Shown here: positions 14,298-23,343 of the stretch, piece by piece
How the letters are laid out: every line of letters starts with the position of its first letter
Numbering within the stretch: the first letter of the stretch is position 1
NCBI GenBank assembly: GCA_964557575.1
Contig: CAZLBC010000070.1
Location: 1-26,422 of the forward strand
Length of the DNA: 26,422 nucleotides
Source of the DNA: CAZLBC01 sp964557575
Lineage (GTDB): Bacteria > Planctomycetota > Phycisphaerae > SM23-33
Reading direction: 5' to 3'
Position numbers and translations under genes: made by a program
The notes under the pieces: generated by a model
Database searches by the model: none
Told to the model about the DNA's origin: nothing
Seen by the model: only the letters and a program-made list of their open reading frames with translations

Positions 14298-15671
14298 CTA
14301 CAGCGGCCAGCCTTCCCGGCGGGGGGGATTGATATGCCGGTTCGCCGCGGGAGAGTTGGTAAACCGCATGGCCGGCCCGTCCCATTTCAGTTCCTGCCCG
14401 AGCATGCGCAGGGCGATGACGCCGAGCAGCGGGATCTCCGTCAGGGGACCGCCGTAGTCGAAATTGGAACCGGCGTTGCCGCCGGTGCGTATGGCGTTCA
14501 GGAAATCCCAGTAGTGGTCCTTGACGCGGGGGATGGTTCGCGCCGGCCGCGTGTAGGCCCGCATCTTCTCTTCCGGGACAATGCGGCAGGCCCCCGCCCC
14601 GTGGGAACCGTGCACCATCTTCCCCGCGGTACCGACGATCAGGGACCCTGAATTGTAATTCCAGACCTTCTTGAGCTGCTTCATGTCCTCCGGGGAGGGC
14701 AGCGTGCGGCCGCCGTCGTACCAGCAGAGCGTGACGGGCCCGCGGCTCTTCTTCGCCGGAAAGCGGTAGGTGATCTTCGTCCCCGGGGGATAAGTCAGCC
14801 CGTGTTTCTCAGGGTCCCAGTCGTCGGCCTCGGCCACAATGGCTTCGGGTGAGCCGAGGTCGAGGGCCCAGAACTCCGGGTCCAGCACGTGACAGGCGAA
14901 ATCGCCGATGCAGCCGGTCCCGAAGGGCAGCCAGCCCCGCCATTTGCCGGGCAGGTAAACGGGATTATAGGGCCGCGCCGGCACCGGACCGAGCCAGAGG
15001 TCCCAGTCGAGGGTATCGGGCACCGCGTGTTTTTCCTTCAGTTTCGGCAGGTTGCGCATCTGGCAGTAGGTATTCCGGAACGCGCCGCAGACGGCGTGGA
15101 TCTCCGTGACCTGCCCGATGGCCCCGTCCCCTATCCACTCGCAGAAGAGGCGGATGTGCTCGGCGGAGTGGCCCTGGTTTCCCATCTGCGTGACCACCTT
15201 CCGCTCGCGGGCGGCCGTCATCAGTTCGCGCACCTCGTAGATGCTGTGCGCGAGCGGTTTCTCGCAGTAGACGTGCTTGCCGCGCTTGACGGCGTTCATC
15301 ACGGCCACGGCGTGCGTATGATCGGGCGTGCCGACCAGGACGGCGTCGACGTCTCTTTCGACGGCGTCAAGCATCTTGCGGAAATCCCTGAACTGCTTCG
15401 CTTTCGGATACTTCTTGAGCCCCGGTGCGCCCCGCCGCTCGTCGACGTCGCACAAGGCGACCCAGTTGACACCGTGATTGGTAAGCCCCCGCATGTCCGC
15501 CCACGATCGCCCGCCGCAGCCGACGGCGGCCATGGTGACCTTCTCGCTGGGGGGCCGCTGTCCTTTCCCCAGGACGTGCCGGGGGACGACGGCGGCAACC
15601 GTCGCCGCGGCGCCCGCCGTTTCGAGAAGGGTTCTCCTGCTGATGCCGCCGGTGGATTGAGTTCTCGTCAT
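14298..15671 (-). CDS. Tat-exported Gfo/Idh/MocA family oxidoreductase
   Basis: A 457-residue oxidoreductase with a twin-arginine signal: SRRTLLETAGAAATVAAVV at residues 11-29. It is therefore exported folded, probably with its nucleotide cofactor already bound. The Rossmann loop VGCGGRSW follows at about 50-57, and the family EKP motif lies in VYCEKPLAHS. The C-terminal domain has the bacterial Gfo/Idh/MocA form common in Planctomycetota and Bacteroidota, where such proteins cluster with sugar-degradation genes. Secreted relatives include glycoside hydrolases of family GH109, so a glycosidase-like role with tightly bound NAD is possible. The ATG has a GGAG site nine bases upstream and a good promoter about 80 bases upstream. 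A small exported protein follows after 20 bases. The substrate is unknown. Confidence 0.88.
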   Translation of the reverse strand: MTRTQSTGGISRRTLLETAGAAATVAAVVPRHVLGKGQRPPSEKVTMAAVGCGGRSWADMRGLTNHGVNWVALCDVDERRGAPGLKKYPKAKQFRDFRKMLDAVERDVDAVLVGTPDHTHAVAVMNAVKRGKHVYCEKPLAHSIYEVRELMTAARERKVVTQMGNQGHSAEHIRLFCEWIGDGAIGQVTEIHAVCGAFRNTYCQMRNLPKLKEKHAVPDTLDWDLWLGPVPARPYNPVYLPGKWRGWLPFGTGCIGDFACHVLDPEFWALDLGSPEAIVAEADDWDPEKHGLTYPPGTKITYRFPAKKSRGPVTLCWYDGGRTLPSPEDMKQLKKVWNYNSGSLIVGTAGKMVHGSHGAGACRIVPEEKMRAYTRPARTIPRVKDHYWDFLNAIRTGGNAGSNFDYGGPLTEIPLLGVIALRMLGQELKWDGPAMRFTNSPAANRHINPPRREGWPL

Positions 15672-15707
15672 CGTCGCGTACTCCAGAGAGACAATGGCCT
15701 GGAAATG

Positions 15708-15721
15708 CCCCGCGATCGGGG
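15708..15721 (-). other. Small perfect hairpin in the Gfo/Idh/MocA leader
   Basis: CCCCG, a four-base loop CGAT, then CGGGG. It lies between the predicted transcription start (about 15742) and the ribosome site of the Tat-exported oxidoreductase gene. It has no U-tract, so it is not a standard terminator. It might affect translation or be chance in GC-rich sequence. Confidence 0.3.
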
Positions 15722-15748
15722 GGTTCGTTCATGATCTCGCGCAGGTAA

Positions 15749-15777
15749 ACTGTATCGGCCGTCGGGGCGCCTGTCAA
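15749..15777 (-). promoter_or_regulatory. Sigma70-type promoter for the Gfo/Idh/MocA transcript
   Basis: On the minus strand a perfect -35 TTGACA (15777-15772) is followed by a 17-base spacer and a -10 TACAGT (15754-15749). The leader to the ATG at 15671 would be about 70 bases. No other equally good promoter is seen before the downstream cluster at 13992. Confidence 0.55.
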
Positions 15778-15865
15778 TTCATCGCGACGGGTATTATGGG
15801 GTGGCAAGCCGCGTTCCCGACTCGCGTCGAACAATCACGTTCTCACGCGAAAGGCGCCCGCATCC

Positions 15866-15894
15866 TTTACCCCGCGGCGCACGTTCGATACACT
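15866..15894 (+). promoter_or_regulatory. Possible promoter for the SbcCD/YhaON-like pair
   Basis: TTTACC (15866-15871), a 17-base spacer and TACACT (15889-15894) lie 25 bases before the metallophosphoesterase ATG. Both boxes match the consensus at four of six positions. It is divergent from the oxidoreductase promoter in the same 248-base gap. Confidence 0.4.
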
Positions 15895-15919
15895 GTCACC
15901 GGAAAGGCCGGACAGGATT

Positions 15920-16984
15920 ATGAAGATAGGCATCACGGCAGACGTGCACCTGCGCAGCGGCGGCGAACACCCGGAGCGATACCGCGCGCTGGAGAATATT
16001 CTCGATCAACTGCGGGAACGGGACATTCCCGTCCTGGTCGTCGCCGGGGATCTCTTCGATGAGAATGTCCGCGACTACGCGGCGTTCGAGGAACGCTGCG
16101 CCGCCTACCCGGAGATCGAACTGCACGTGATCCCCGGCAACCACGACCCGGACATCAGCGACGCGGACATCACGGCCGAAAACGTCCGCGTACACGCCGA
16201 GCCGGCCGTCCGCGCATTCGACGACGTGCCCTTTCTCTTCCTTCCCTACCGTCGCGGGGTAGAACCCGGCGAGGCGATGGCCGCCTGTGCCGGCCGCCTC
16301 GAAGGCCGACGATGGATCCTCGTTTCTCACTGCGACTACTGCGCCGGCACCCGGGAAGTAAACCCCCTCGAGCCGGGCGTGTACATGCCGCTGTCCCGAA
16401 AAGACCTCGAGCGGGCCAAGCCGGAAACCGTGTTCCTCGGCCACATCCACAAACCGGTTGTCGCGGACACCGTCAGGTACACCGGTTCCCCCTGCGGACT
16501 CGATATCACCGAGACGGGCCGGCGGGGCTTTCTCGTGTACGACACCGCCGCCCGGCGGGTCGAACGCGTCACCGTTACGACAGAGCTGCTCTTTTTCGAC
16601 GAGCGGTTCATGGTGATTCCCGGTGACGATGAAGCGCGGCAGTTGGAGGAAGCTATCGCCGGACGGATCGAAGGCTGGAAGATCACCCCCGCGGAATACC
16701 CGAAGGTGCGCCTCAGGGTCACCGCGACGGGGTATGCCGCCGATCGCAGCGCGATACGGGAGACAATGGAACGGGGATTTCGCGCATTCGCCTTTTACGA
16801 GGACGCCGGACCGGATGTGAGCGAACTCCGCGTCTCGCGGGACCCGCAGCTCGCGAACATCGCCGAACGGGCACGGGCCCTGGTCAAATCGCTCCACTGG
16901 CCTTCCGACGATGATGAACCCTCCCTCGACGACGTGGTGTTGCGAGCCATGGCTCTGGTCTACGACGACGGGGGCACCGCATGA
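15920..16984 (+). CDS. SbcD/Mre11/YhaO-like metallophosphoesterase
   Basis: A 354-residue cytoplasmic protein with all the motifs of a two-metal phosphoesterase: ADVHL (Asp8, His10), VAGDLFDE, IPGNHDPD, VSHCDY and LGHIHKP. This is the pattern of the SbcD/Mre11/YhaO nucleases, which act on DNA ends and hairpins together with a coiled-coil ATPase. The C-terminal third is less conserved and would contact the partner. The next gene encodes an SbcC/YhaN-like ATPase and overlaps by four bases (ATGA), so the two almost certainly form one complex. A candidate promoter lies directly upstream. The protein is close in length to SbcD-type proteins. The specific DNA substrate cannot be read from the sequence. 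Confidence 0.88.
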   Translation: MKIGITADVHLRSGGEHPERYRALENILDQLRERDIPVLVVAGDLFDENVRDYAAFEERCAAYPEIELHVIPGNHDPDISDADITAENVRVHAEPAVRAFDDVPFLFLPYRRGVEPGEAMAACAGRLEGRRWILVSHCDYCAGTREVNPLEPGVYMPLSRKDLERAKPETVFLGHIHKPVVADTVRYTGSPCGLDITETGRRGFLVYDTAARRVERVTVTTELLFFDERFMVIPGDDEARQLEEAIAGRIEGWKITPAEYPKVRLRVTATGYAADRSAIRETMERGFRAFAFYEDAGPDVSELRVSRDPQLANIAERARALVKSLHWPSDDDEPSLDDVVLRAMALVYDDGGTA

Positions 16985-19083
16985 GCATCAGGATCACCGA
17001 CATCGCGATAAAGGGCGGCGGGCCGCTCGCGGAGGATTTTCATCTCCGGCCCGGCGACCTCAACCTGGTGTACGGACCCAACGAAAGCGGCAAGACGTAT
17101 CTCGTCGAGGCGATGATACGCCTCCTGTTCAAAACCGGCGCGCGGACCGGCCTGGACTGGGGCCTGCGGGAATGGGACCTTTCCGGAAAAATCACGGTAT
17201 CGGGACTGTCGGACGAAGCGGTTCGGTTCACGAAGACCGGCAGAAAACTTGACGACTGCTGGGCGGAGGACCGCGGACTGCCGCGTGACCTGTCGCGCCT
17301 GCTGGTCGTCAAGGCCGGACGGACGGCGCTGTCCGCCGATGCCGGAGACGGCGTCGGCCGCGACGTATTGAGAAATTGTCTCTCCGGGGTCGGCATCCTC
17401 GACCGGATAGAAAACAGGATATCAAAGACACTCAGGAAGGCCGCCGTCGCGGAGCCGGGGGTCATCGACGGCGACAACAAGGGAGAAATCAAGGCGCGCA
17501 ACAAGGCGCGGAAGGCGCTGGACAAGGTCGAACGGCTCCTCGAAGACGTCGAGGCGGGGTACGATTCCGGGGAGGTCTACCGCCTCAGGAAACAAAAAGA
17601 AGCGCTCGAAGAGCAGGTCGCCCGCCTCGAACAGGCGCGCCGCTACCGGGCATTCGCCCTGCGGGAACAGATGCGGGCACTCGAGGACAAGATCGCCGCC
17701 CTCCCCCCCGAGGAGGAGGTCAACGGGCTCGAACGGGAGATCACCCTCTACCGGTCGAAAAACAGCGAGCGGGAGGAAAACGACGCGGCGCTCGCCGCGC
17801 TGGCGGGCGTCGAGGGCGACTGCCGTTGGGCGGAACAGGCCGCGGCGCGGTATCGCGCGCTGTCGGGCACCGACACCCCCGGCCGGCAATCGTCGTACTG
17901 CCTCTGGGCGGCGCTGTCCTGCCTGGCGGCGGCGGGGATCACCGCGGCAATCGGGCGGGGTATCATATCCCTCGCCGCCGCCGCGGCGGCGGGCGTCCTG
18001 GTCCTCCTGTATCGGCGCCTCGTAACGGCACAACTGGCGACCCGCGGCGACCGTGAAGAGTGCGCCCGGCTCAGGGACGACTACCGCGGGAGATTCGGGG
18101 AGCAACTCGCGGACGGGGCCGTCCTCGATGCCCGGGTGGAAGCCCTGAAGGAGCAGCGGTACCGCCTCACCGACCGCCGCGAGCGGCGGGAACAGTTGAC
18201 CGCCGAGCTGGGGGAGATGGAAGCGGACATCTCGCGCCGGGTCGCGGCACTGGCGCATACGGAACCGGCGCCGGAACGGTGGACGGCAGCGATCACTGAA
18301 CGCAGGGAAGCGCGGCGAACGCTCACGGCCGAACACCGCCGTATCGAGAAAGATCTCGCCGCAATCGGCGGCGCGCCGGACGGGGAACGCGGCGAAGACC
18401 CGGGGATCGCATGGGACCGGGAAACCCATGACCGGGCGCGGGGCCGGCTCGATGAGACCGACCGGGAACTGGCCGAACGGCTCGACGGCCTGGAGGAACT
18501 CAAGACGCGCATCGGGCAGGAAACCGGCTCCCGCAGCCGGGAATGGGAGGACCTGGTCGAGGAACTGAGAAAACGCCGCGACGAAGCCGCCGCGGCATAC
18601 CGGGATATCACCGCCGAGATACTGGCGAAGGTACAGGTGCACCGGGCACTCGCGGGCCTCAGGGACGAGGAGAATGCGCGGATAGACGATGGGCTCCGCC
18701 GGGAGGAACTTGCCGGCCCGCTCCGCCTGCTGACGGGTCGGTACGAATCCGTGTTCAGGAAGGATGAGGGGCTCGTCCTTCTCGGTGACGACGGCGAATA
18801 CCCGCTCGAATCACTCAGCACCGGGGCCGCCGAGCAGGTCCTCCTGGCACTGCGCACGGGGATGGCCTCGGTGGCGATGGGAGGACAGCGGGCCTTTCTG
18901 CTTCTCGACGACGCGTTCCAGCACTCCGATTGGCGGCGCCGCCCGCACCTGGTCGACTACTGCGTGACGCTGGCCCGGGCGGGCTGGCAGGTATTCTACT
19001 TCACCATGGACGACCACCTGCGCGACCTGCTGAGGGCGGCCGGAAAGAAATGCGGGGAGGGGTTTACCAACTCCGAACTGTAG
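16981..19083 (+). CDS. SbcC/Rad50/YhaN-like coiled-coil ATPase with central membrane-like segment
   Basis: A 700-residue SMC-like ATPase. Walker A is GPNESGKT (32-39), the ABC signature is LSTGAAEQ (about 612-619), and Walker B is FLLLDDAF (about 639-646). Between them lie long charged heptad-like stretches (about 165-290 and 350-590) expected to form the coiled coil. At about 306-346 there are two hydrophobic runs (SYCLWAALSCLAAAGITAAI and IISLAAAAAAGVLVLLY) at the hinge position. SbcC and Rad50 carry a zinc hook there, whereas YhaN-type proteins carry such hydrophobic segments; no CxxC hook is present. At 700 residues it is shorter than SbcC (about 1000). It overlaps the nuclease gene by ATGA. 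The probable role is DNA-end processing or repair at the membrane. Confidence 0.87.
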   Translation: MSIRITDIAIKGGGPLAEDFHLRPGDLNLVYGPNESGKTYLVEAMIRLLFKTGARTGLDWGLREWDLSGKITVSGLSDEAVRFTKTGRKLDDCWAEDRGLPRDLSRLLVVKAGRTALSADAGDGVGRDVLRNCLSGVGILDRIENRISKTLRKAAVAEPGVIDGDNKGEIKARNKARKALDKVERLLEDVEAGYDSGEVYRLRKQKEALEEQVARLEQARRYRAFALREQMRALEDKIAALPPEEEVNGLEREITLYRSKNSEREENDAALAALAGVEGDCRWAEQAAARYRALSGTDTPGRQSSYCLWAALSCLAAAGITAAIGRGIISLAAAAAAGVLVLLYRRLVTAQLATRGDREECARLRDDYRGRFGEQLADGAVLDARVEALKEQRYRLTDRRERREQLTAELGEMEADISRRVAALAHTEPAPERWTAAITERREARRTLTAEHRRIEKDLAAIGGAPDGERGEDPGIAWDRETHDRARGRLDETDRELAERLDGLEELKTRIGQETGSRSREWEDLVEELRKRRDEAAAAYRDITAEILAKVQVHRALAGLRDEENARIDDGLRREELAGPLRLLTGRYESVFRKDEGLVLLGDDGEYPLESLSTGAAEQVLLALRTGMASVAMGGQRAFLLLDDAFQHSDWRRRPHLVDYCVTLARAGWQVFYFTMDDHLRDLLRAAGKKCGEGFTNSEL

Positions 19084-19102
19084 CGACTCAAACGGCAGTC
19101 TT

Positions 19103-22057
19103 TCAACGCCCGTCGGTCGCCGTTCCGGCCGCCGGGATCCGTACCAGGCCGTACCGCTCCGGCAGCAGCCGCCGGTCGGGCTGAGGACTGAAATAGAGAA
19201 CCCTGCGGCCACCGGACCCGGCGGATTCGGCCCGCAACTGGAAATTGCATATGCGCCCGGCCGTCGGTTCGCCGAACAGCGACAGGGGCACGGCGATTTC
19301 GAAGAACAGGTCGCCCAACTGCCGCCGGGAAACCGCCGCCGGGACGATCTTGCTCGGCAGTTTCAGTTCCGGCCCCAGCCGGGCGGCCAGGGCGCACGTC
19401 CGCCTGCCGCCGCCGTCGAGACGGAGGACAAACTGCGTCCAGACGTCCCGGTCGCCGTCGATCGCCAGCGCGATCGTCCACCGCCGCGCGGTCGCATAGT
19501 CCAGCCGCAGCCCGACTGCCAGGCTCCCGATGGAGCGAAACAGTTTCAACTCACCCGCGGGGCCGGCCCGGTCCCCGCCGCCCGCCGGATGCAGGGCGTG
19601 CGACGGCAGGTCGCTCCAGAACGGCTCATCGAGCCTGCCGTCAACCGTTCCACGGGCTTTGACAAACGTGGCACCGGCGGTCCTGCAGCGCCGCCGCGAG
19701 GGCCGGGCCCCGCCCCTGATTGCCGTTTCGTTTCCGGCATACGCCGCCCAGAGCGGCCCGTAATTCTTTTCCGTTACGCCGTTGAAAACACCCAGTCCCT
19801 CCCGGATCTTACCGGCCGCGCAGAGGGCGTGGGCATAGAGTATCGTTCCGGAGGGGGTGTAACACCAGCGCCGCCAGCGGGAAAAGCTCTTGACCGCGCG
19901 GATAAAGGACGGCGAGTCCCGGGCGACGCTGCCGGCAGGATTGCCGGCGGGCGTGAGCCGAAACTCCGAAGAACAGAGGTGCGAAAAGCGAATGACGTTC
20001 ATCCGGGCGAAGAGAGGGTGACCCCGGCCGTGTTCAAGGAACAGTTCCATGGTTGCGGCGGCCTCCCGGGGCCGTCCGGTCTCCATGAACCGCTTCCAGA
20101 GCATCAACAACCGGTCGCATGCCAGCAGCGCCGGATCGGCCCCGGCATCCGGGGCCTCCTTCCGGGCCTCGGCGGCGAGTCTTCGCCGCAGTGCCGGCAG
20201 GTCGCCGCTGTCATCGGCGAAACGAAACTGCACGCACCCCGCCATACCGGCGAGGGCCTCAGATACCGCCGCCCGGGGCAGCACGTACCCCGCGCATCCC
20301 GGCAGCCCCGCCGTCATCAGCGCATAGACCTTCCCCTCCCGCGCGGCATCGACGTATGCCGTCCGGCGCGGCGGCCGGTCGGCGAAACCGTATCCGCCCA
20401 GGGACCATACCGCCGCGGCGGCCCGGACCCCGACGCACGTTACGGCGCCGGCAGGAAACAGCGCACCGTCCACCAGGAGCGAAGGCCGCCGGGCGTACGC
20501 CGGCTCCCGGTCCCACGGCGGATGCCACGTTTCGTTTTCCTCCACGCCGGCGAAGACCCGCCGGACGCGGTGCGGATCGGGGAGGATGTCCGCAGCATCG
20601 TCATCTTCGATTCCTGCCCCGATCACGGCATCCAAGGCCGCGCGGGAGACATACCTGTTTTCGGCCCGCACGCCGCGCGGTCCCCGACCCCCCGGCCCGA
20701 CCGCGAGTACCGCGGGCCGGTAGAGTCTCACGGCGGCGGCGACCTGGCGGGCCATCTCGTCACCCGCATCGAGGTCCAGTTGCTCGGACCAGTACCGCTC
20801 GATGTCCTCCGCGGCGGCATGGTCGGCCAGGCGCGTACCGACGACGGAGGTGAAATCCTCCAGGAACGAAACGCCGCCGGCACCGGCCCGGACCGCGGCG
20901 GACGCCAGGGGCGGGCGCGGATCGTACCCGTTGCCGCCGTCGGGAACCGTGGCGTACAGCACCGCGACGGAGCACCCCGCCAGGGAGTGGGATACGATCG
21001 CCGGGTATATGCTGCGATCCGCCGCCGCCGCCACGAAGAGTATGTCGGTTTTTTCCCTCCCGGCCGCAAGCCGCCAGGTTGCGCCGAAATCCTCGCTGCG
21101 CCAGATCCGCCCCGCGTCACCGCCCGCAAGCAGGATATTGTCGCCGAGAAACGCAACACTGTGAACCGGGCCCGGCAGCGGGGCGGCGCGGGCGGTAAAA
21201 TTTCTGCCGCCGTCGGTGGTACAAAACAGCAGGCCCGCGAGGCCGCCGGCAATCACGCCGCGGCGGCCCCGAAACGCGACGGCCTCAAAACCGGCGAGCC
21301 GCCTGACCCCCGGCGGAAAGGGCAGATTGTGCCGCGACCACCGTCGTTCGGGAGGCGCGCCGGACATCACGGTGCCCTGCCGCCCCGCGACCCAGACATC
21401 ATCGCCCGCGGACGCGGAGGCGTTTATGGCTTCACCGCCCTCCAGCGGCGACGGCAGCACGTTCAGACCGCCGCGCCCGCCGAGCGTGATGACCCGCCGC
21501 CGCGGCCCGAACAGGTATCCTTCGTGCACGCCCTGCAGACATGCCGTCGAAAGGTATCCCGCCTCACCCGGCCCTTCCAGGGACCGCCACTGCCGTCCCC
21601 CGCTCGTCGTCAGCCAGATGCCCCAGCCGGACGACCCGGAAACCTGCCCGAGCACGAGCGCCGAATCTCCCCGAACCGTGCCGTCGTATAACCTCCCCGG
21701 CTTGTCGAACGGGATCGAATTGAAAGTCAGGCCGCCGTCGTCGGTACGGACAATAACCCCGCCCCCCATGCCCGCCAGGCCGCCGGTCACCGGCAGGCCG
21801 CCGATAAACGCCGCCGCGGGCCCTTCCAGCGAAATGGCACGCAGGTCCGCGGTCCCCGGCTGTTCCACACGGGAAAACGTCATTCCCCCGTCCGTACTCT
21901 TCATGACCAGCCCGGAATCCCCACACGCCCACACCGCGTCATCACCCGACGAGAGGGCCCGTACCGGTCCGGCTGAAAACACGGCGTTCGGCGCGGCAAA
22001 AAGCGCCGCCAGCACCGTCAACACCACGGTACGGTTGTTGTGCGCGAAGGCAGTCAT
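19103..22057 (-). CDS. Exported beta-propeller, PIG-L-like and CBM9-like fusion protein
   Basis: A 984-residue exported protein (signal peptide about 10-29). Residues 30-335 carry repeated BNR/YCF48-like motifs such as STDGGMTFSRV, RTDDGGLTFNSI, TTDGGRNF and SEDFGATWRL, giving a sialidase-like beta propeller. Residues about 336-500 have the sequence rhythm of a GlcNAc-PI de-N-acetylase (PIG-L) domain, but the zinc motif HPDDE is replaced (VAAAADRS) and the later His motif is lost (ENRYVSRAA), so this part looks inactive. A helical region (about 615-770) follows. The C-terminus (about 797-980; VKARGTVDGRLDEPFW) resembles family 9-type carbohydrate-binding or DOMON-like modules. It overlaps the GH113-like gene by ATGA. 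I infer an envelope protein that binds glycans; PIG-L homology is tentative. Confidence 0.75.
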   Translation of the reverse strand: MTAFAHNNRTVVLTVLAALFAAPNAVFSAGPVRALSSGDDAVWACGDSGLVMKSTDGGMTFSRVEQPGTADLRAISLEGPAAAFIGGLPVTGGLAGMGGGVIVRTDDGGLTFNSIPFDKPGRLYDGTVRGDSALVLGQVSGSSGWGIWLTTSGGRQWRSLEGPGEAGYLSTACLQGVHEGYLFGPRRRVITLGGRGGLNVLPSPLEGGEAINASASAGDDVWVAGRQGTVMSGAPPERRWSRHNLPFPPGVRRLAGFEAVAFRGRRGVIAGGLAGLLFCTTDGGRNFTARAAPLPGPVHSVAFLGDNILLAGGDAGRIWRSEDFGATWRLAAGREKTDILFVAAAADRSIYPAIVSHSLAGCSVAVLYATVPDGGNGYDPRPPLASAAVRAGAGGVSFLEDFTSVVGTRLADHAAAEDIERYWSEQLDLDAGDEMARQVAAAVRLYRPAVLAVGPGGRGPRGVRAENRYVSRAALDAVIGAGIEDDDAADILPDPHRVRRVFAGVEENETWHPPWDREPAYARRPSLLVDGALFPAGAVTCVGVRAAAAVWSLGGYGFADRPPRRTAYVDAAREGKVYALMTAGLPGCAGYVLPRAAVSEALAGMAGCVQFRFADDSGDLPALRRRLAAEARKEAPDAGADPALLACDRLLMLWKRFMETGRPREAAATMELFLEHGRGHPLFARMNVIRFSHLCSSEFRLTPAGNPAGSVARDSPSFIRAVKSFSRWRRWCYTPSGTILYAHALCAAGKIREGLGVFNGVTEKNYGPLWAAYAGNETAIRGGARPSRRRCRTAGATFVKARGTVDGRLDEPFWSDLPSHALHPAGGGDRAGPAGELKLFRSIGSLAVGLRLDYATARRWTIALAIDGDRDVWTQFVLRLDGGGRRTCALAARLGPELKLPSKIVPAAVSRRQLGDLFFEIAVPLSLFGEPTAGRICNFQLRAESAGSGGRRVLYFSPQPDRRLLPERYGLVRIPAAGTATDGR

Positions 22058-23169
22058 CGCTCATGACGCTCCCGGGTCGACGGCCGGCGACGGGCATCCG
22101 GCCCCCGGCGAAAGTATGCCCGGAGTATCTCCATCGCCGGCTTTTCCCGGGGACAGTAGGAGGTGTCCGTACCGGGGCGCGTATCGTAATCCGGCCGGTC
22201 ACGCCACTCCCAGATAAAGTAACCGGCGACGCCCGGGGTTCCGTGCCAGGTCCTGAAAAATGACTCGAAACACCGCATTTGCTGCTGCGGATCGGGACTG
22301 TCGGGCGACTTGTAGTAATTCCACGGATACTCCGCCGCCGTCTCCTGGTTCGGCCAGCCGACCTCGGTGAAGACAATCGGTTTTCCCACCGTCCGCTGCC
22401 ACTGCAGTATCTCTTCCCGTATGCCCCGCCAGGTATCAAGCATCTCTCGCAGCGAAGGGTTTTTTCCTTTTGCCAAGGTGTAATAGCTCGTCATGCCCAC
22501 CAGGTCCAGGTCGTCCCAGAACTGCGTGACCTTGTACCAGTCCCAGTTGGCCGAATAGATCAGCTTGCCCGAATACCGGCCGCGAACGGCCCGTATCAGT
22601 TGCCGCCATCGATCCTCGTGCTCAACCATCGAAATCAGTTCCGAACCGACCGACACGATCTCGGCCCCGGAATCCTCCGCGATCGACGCAAAGTGGCAAA
22701 TACAATCGGTATAACTGTTCCACCACCGGTCCGGTTTTTGCGGCTTGATTCTTCCCCGCCAGCTTCCTTCGGAATGGGAAAGCCTGAGAACGGGCATGAT
22801 CATCACCGCCATGCCGTTTTCATGGGCGGCGTTGATGATACGCTTCAGCTTTTTCTCGCCGGGCGTTTTTCGGGCGTCAATATACACGGAACTCGACCGC
22901 GTGTTCTCCTGGTACCCGTGAACCACGATATTAACCGCATTCGCGCCGGTTGCCGCGATTTCCCGCACCATGTCCTCGTAGGGCCTGCGCGGATCACCGG
23001 AATGTATCTGGAGCGATATGCCCCGGTAGGCCGCCTCCGCCGCACCGCCGGAACGATCGCGGAACGCGGCGTGCTCTTGCCCCTCGCTTCGACGGTCACG
23101 AACGAACACAACCGAGAAGACGGCCGCCCCGGAGATCAGCAGCACCATGATACCTCTGAATACGTTCAC
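22054..23169 (-). CDS. GH113-like glycoside hydrolase, membrane-anchored or secreted
   Basis: A protein of about 371 residues. An N-terminal hydrophobic segment (about 7-23) serves as signal or anchor. The catalytic region is a TIM barrel resembling GH113 (beta-mannanase-like, also called GTA TIM-barrel-like) proteins, with the probable acid in VSVGSEL (Glu177) and nucleophile in VFTEVGW (Glu269). Other family-like features are TGANAVNIVVHGYQ, VMIMPVLRL and GYFIWEWRD. I chose the GTG at 23169 because GGAG lies seven bases upstream; an ATG at 23148 is possible, and still earlier in-frame starts would enter the divergent gene. The stop overlaps the start of the propeller fusion gene (ATGA), so the two are co-produced and may act on the same polysaccharide. 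Mannan as substrate is a family-based guess. Confidence 0.82.
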   Translation of the reverse strand: MNVFRGIMVLLISGAAVFSVVFVRDRRSEGQEHAAFRDRSGGAAEAAYRGISLQIHSGDPRRPYEDMVREIAATGANAVNIVVHGYQENTRSSSVYIDARKTPGEKKLKRIINAAHENGMAVMIMPVLRLSHSEGSWRGRIKPQKPDRWWNSYTDCICHFASIAEDSGAEIVSVGSELISMVEHEDRWRQLIRAVRGRYSGKLIYSANWDWYKVTQFWDDLDLVGMTSYYTLAKGKNPSLREMLDTWRGIREEILQWQRTVGKPIVFTEVGWPNQETAAEYPWNYYKSPDSPDPQQQMRCFESFFRTWHGTPGVAGYFIWEWRDRPDYDTRPGTDTSYCPREKPAMEILRAYFRRGPDARRRPSTRERHER

Positions 23170-23261
23170 CGCCACACTCCGGGAAATCAGTGTCTGTTTT
23201 GCGCGTACACGGGGCACGGGTAGAAAAACGTCGAATTGTGCCGTTTTCCCGACTGTCGACT

Positions 23262-23289
23262 TTGATCGACGCGCGGAGAGAATTATAAT
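23262..23289 (+). promoter_or_regulatory. Sigma70-type promoter for the small acidic protein
   Basis: TTGATC (23262-23267), a 16-base spacer and a perfect TATAAT (23284-23289). The predicted start is near 23296, leaving a leader of about 48 bases with AAGGAG seven bases before the ATG at 23344. The -10 sequence ATTATAAT is palindromic, so it could also serve the opposite strand, but no good -35 is seen there. Confidence 0.6.
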
Positions 23290-23343
23290 GGCAACCACAT
23301 TCTTTTCCATATCATTTCCCAGAGAGCCGCAAGGAGCAAGGAC

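Noticed and set aside
19589..21691. Open frame of 700 codons on the plus strand opposite the propeller fusion gene
   Set aside because: It is Arg/Gly/Pro-rich without family motifs and lies antisense to a gene with clear domains; long antisense frames are expected in GC-rich DNA.
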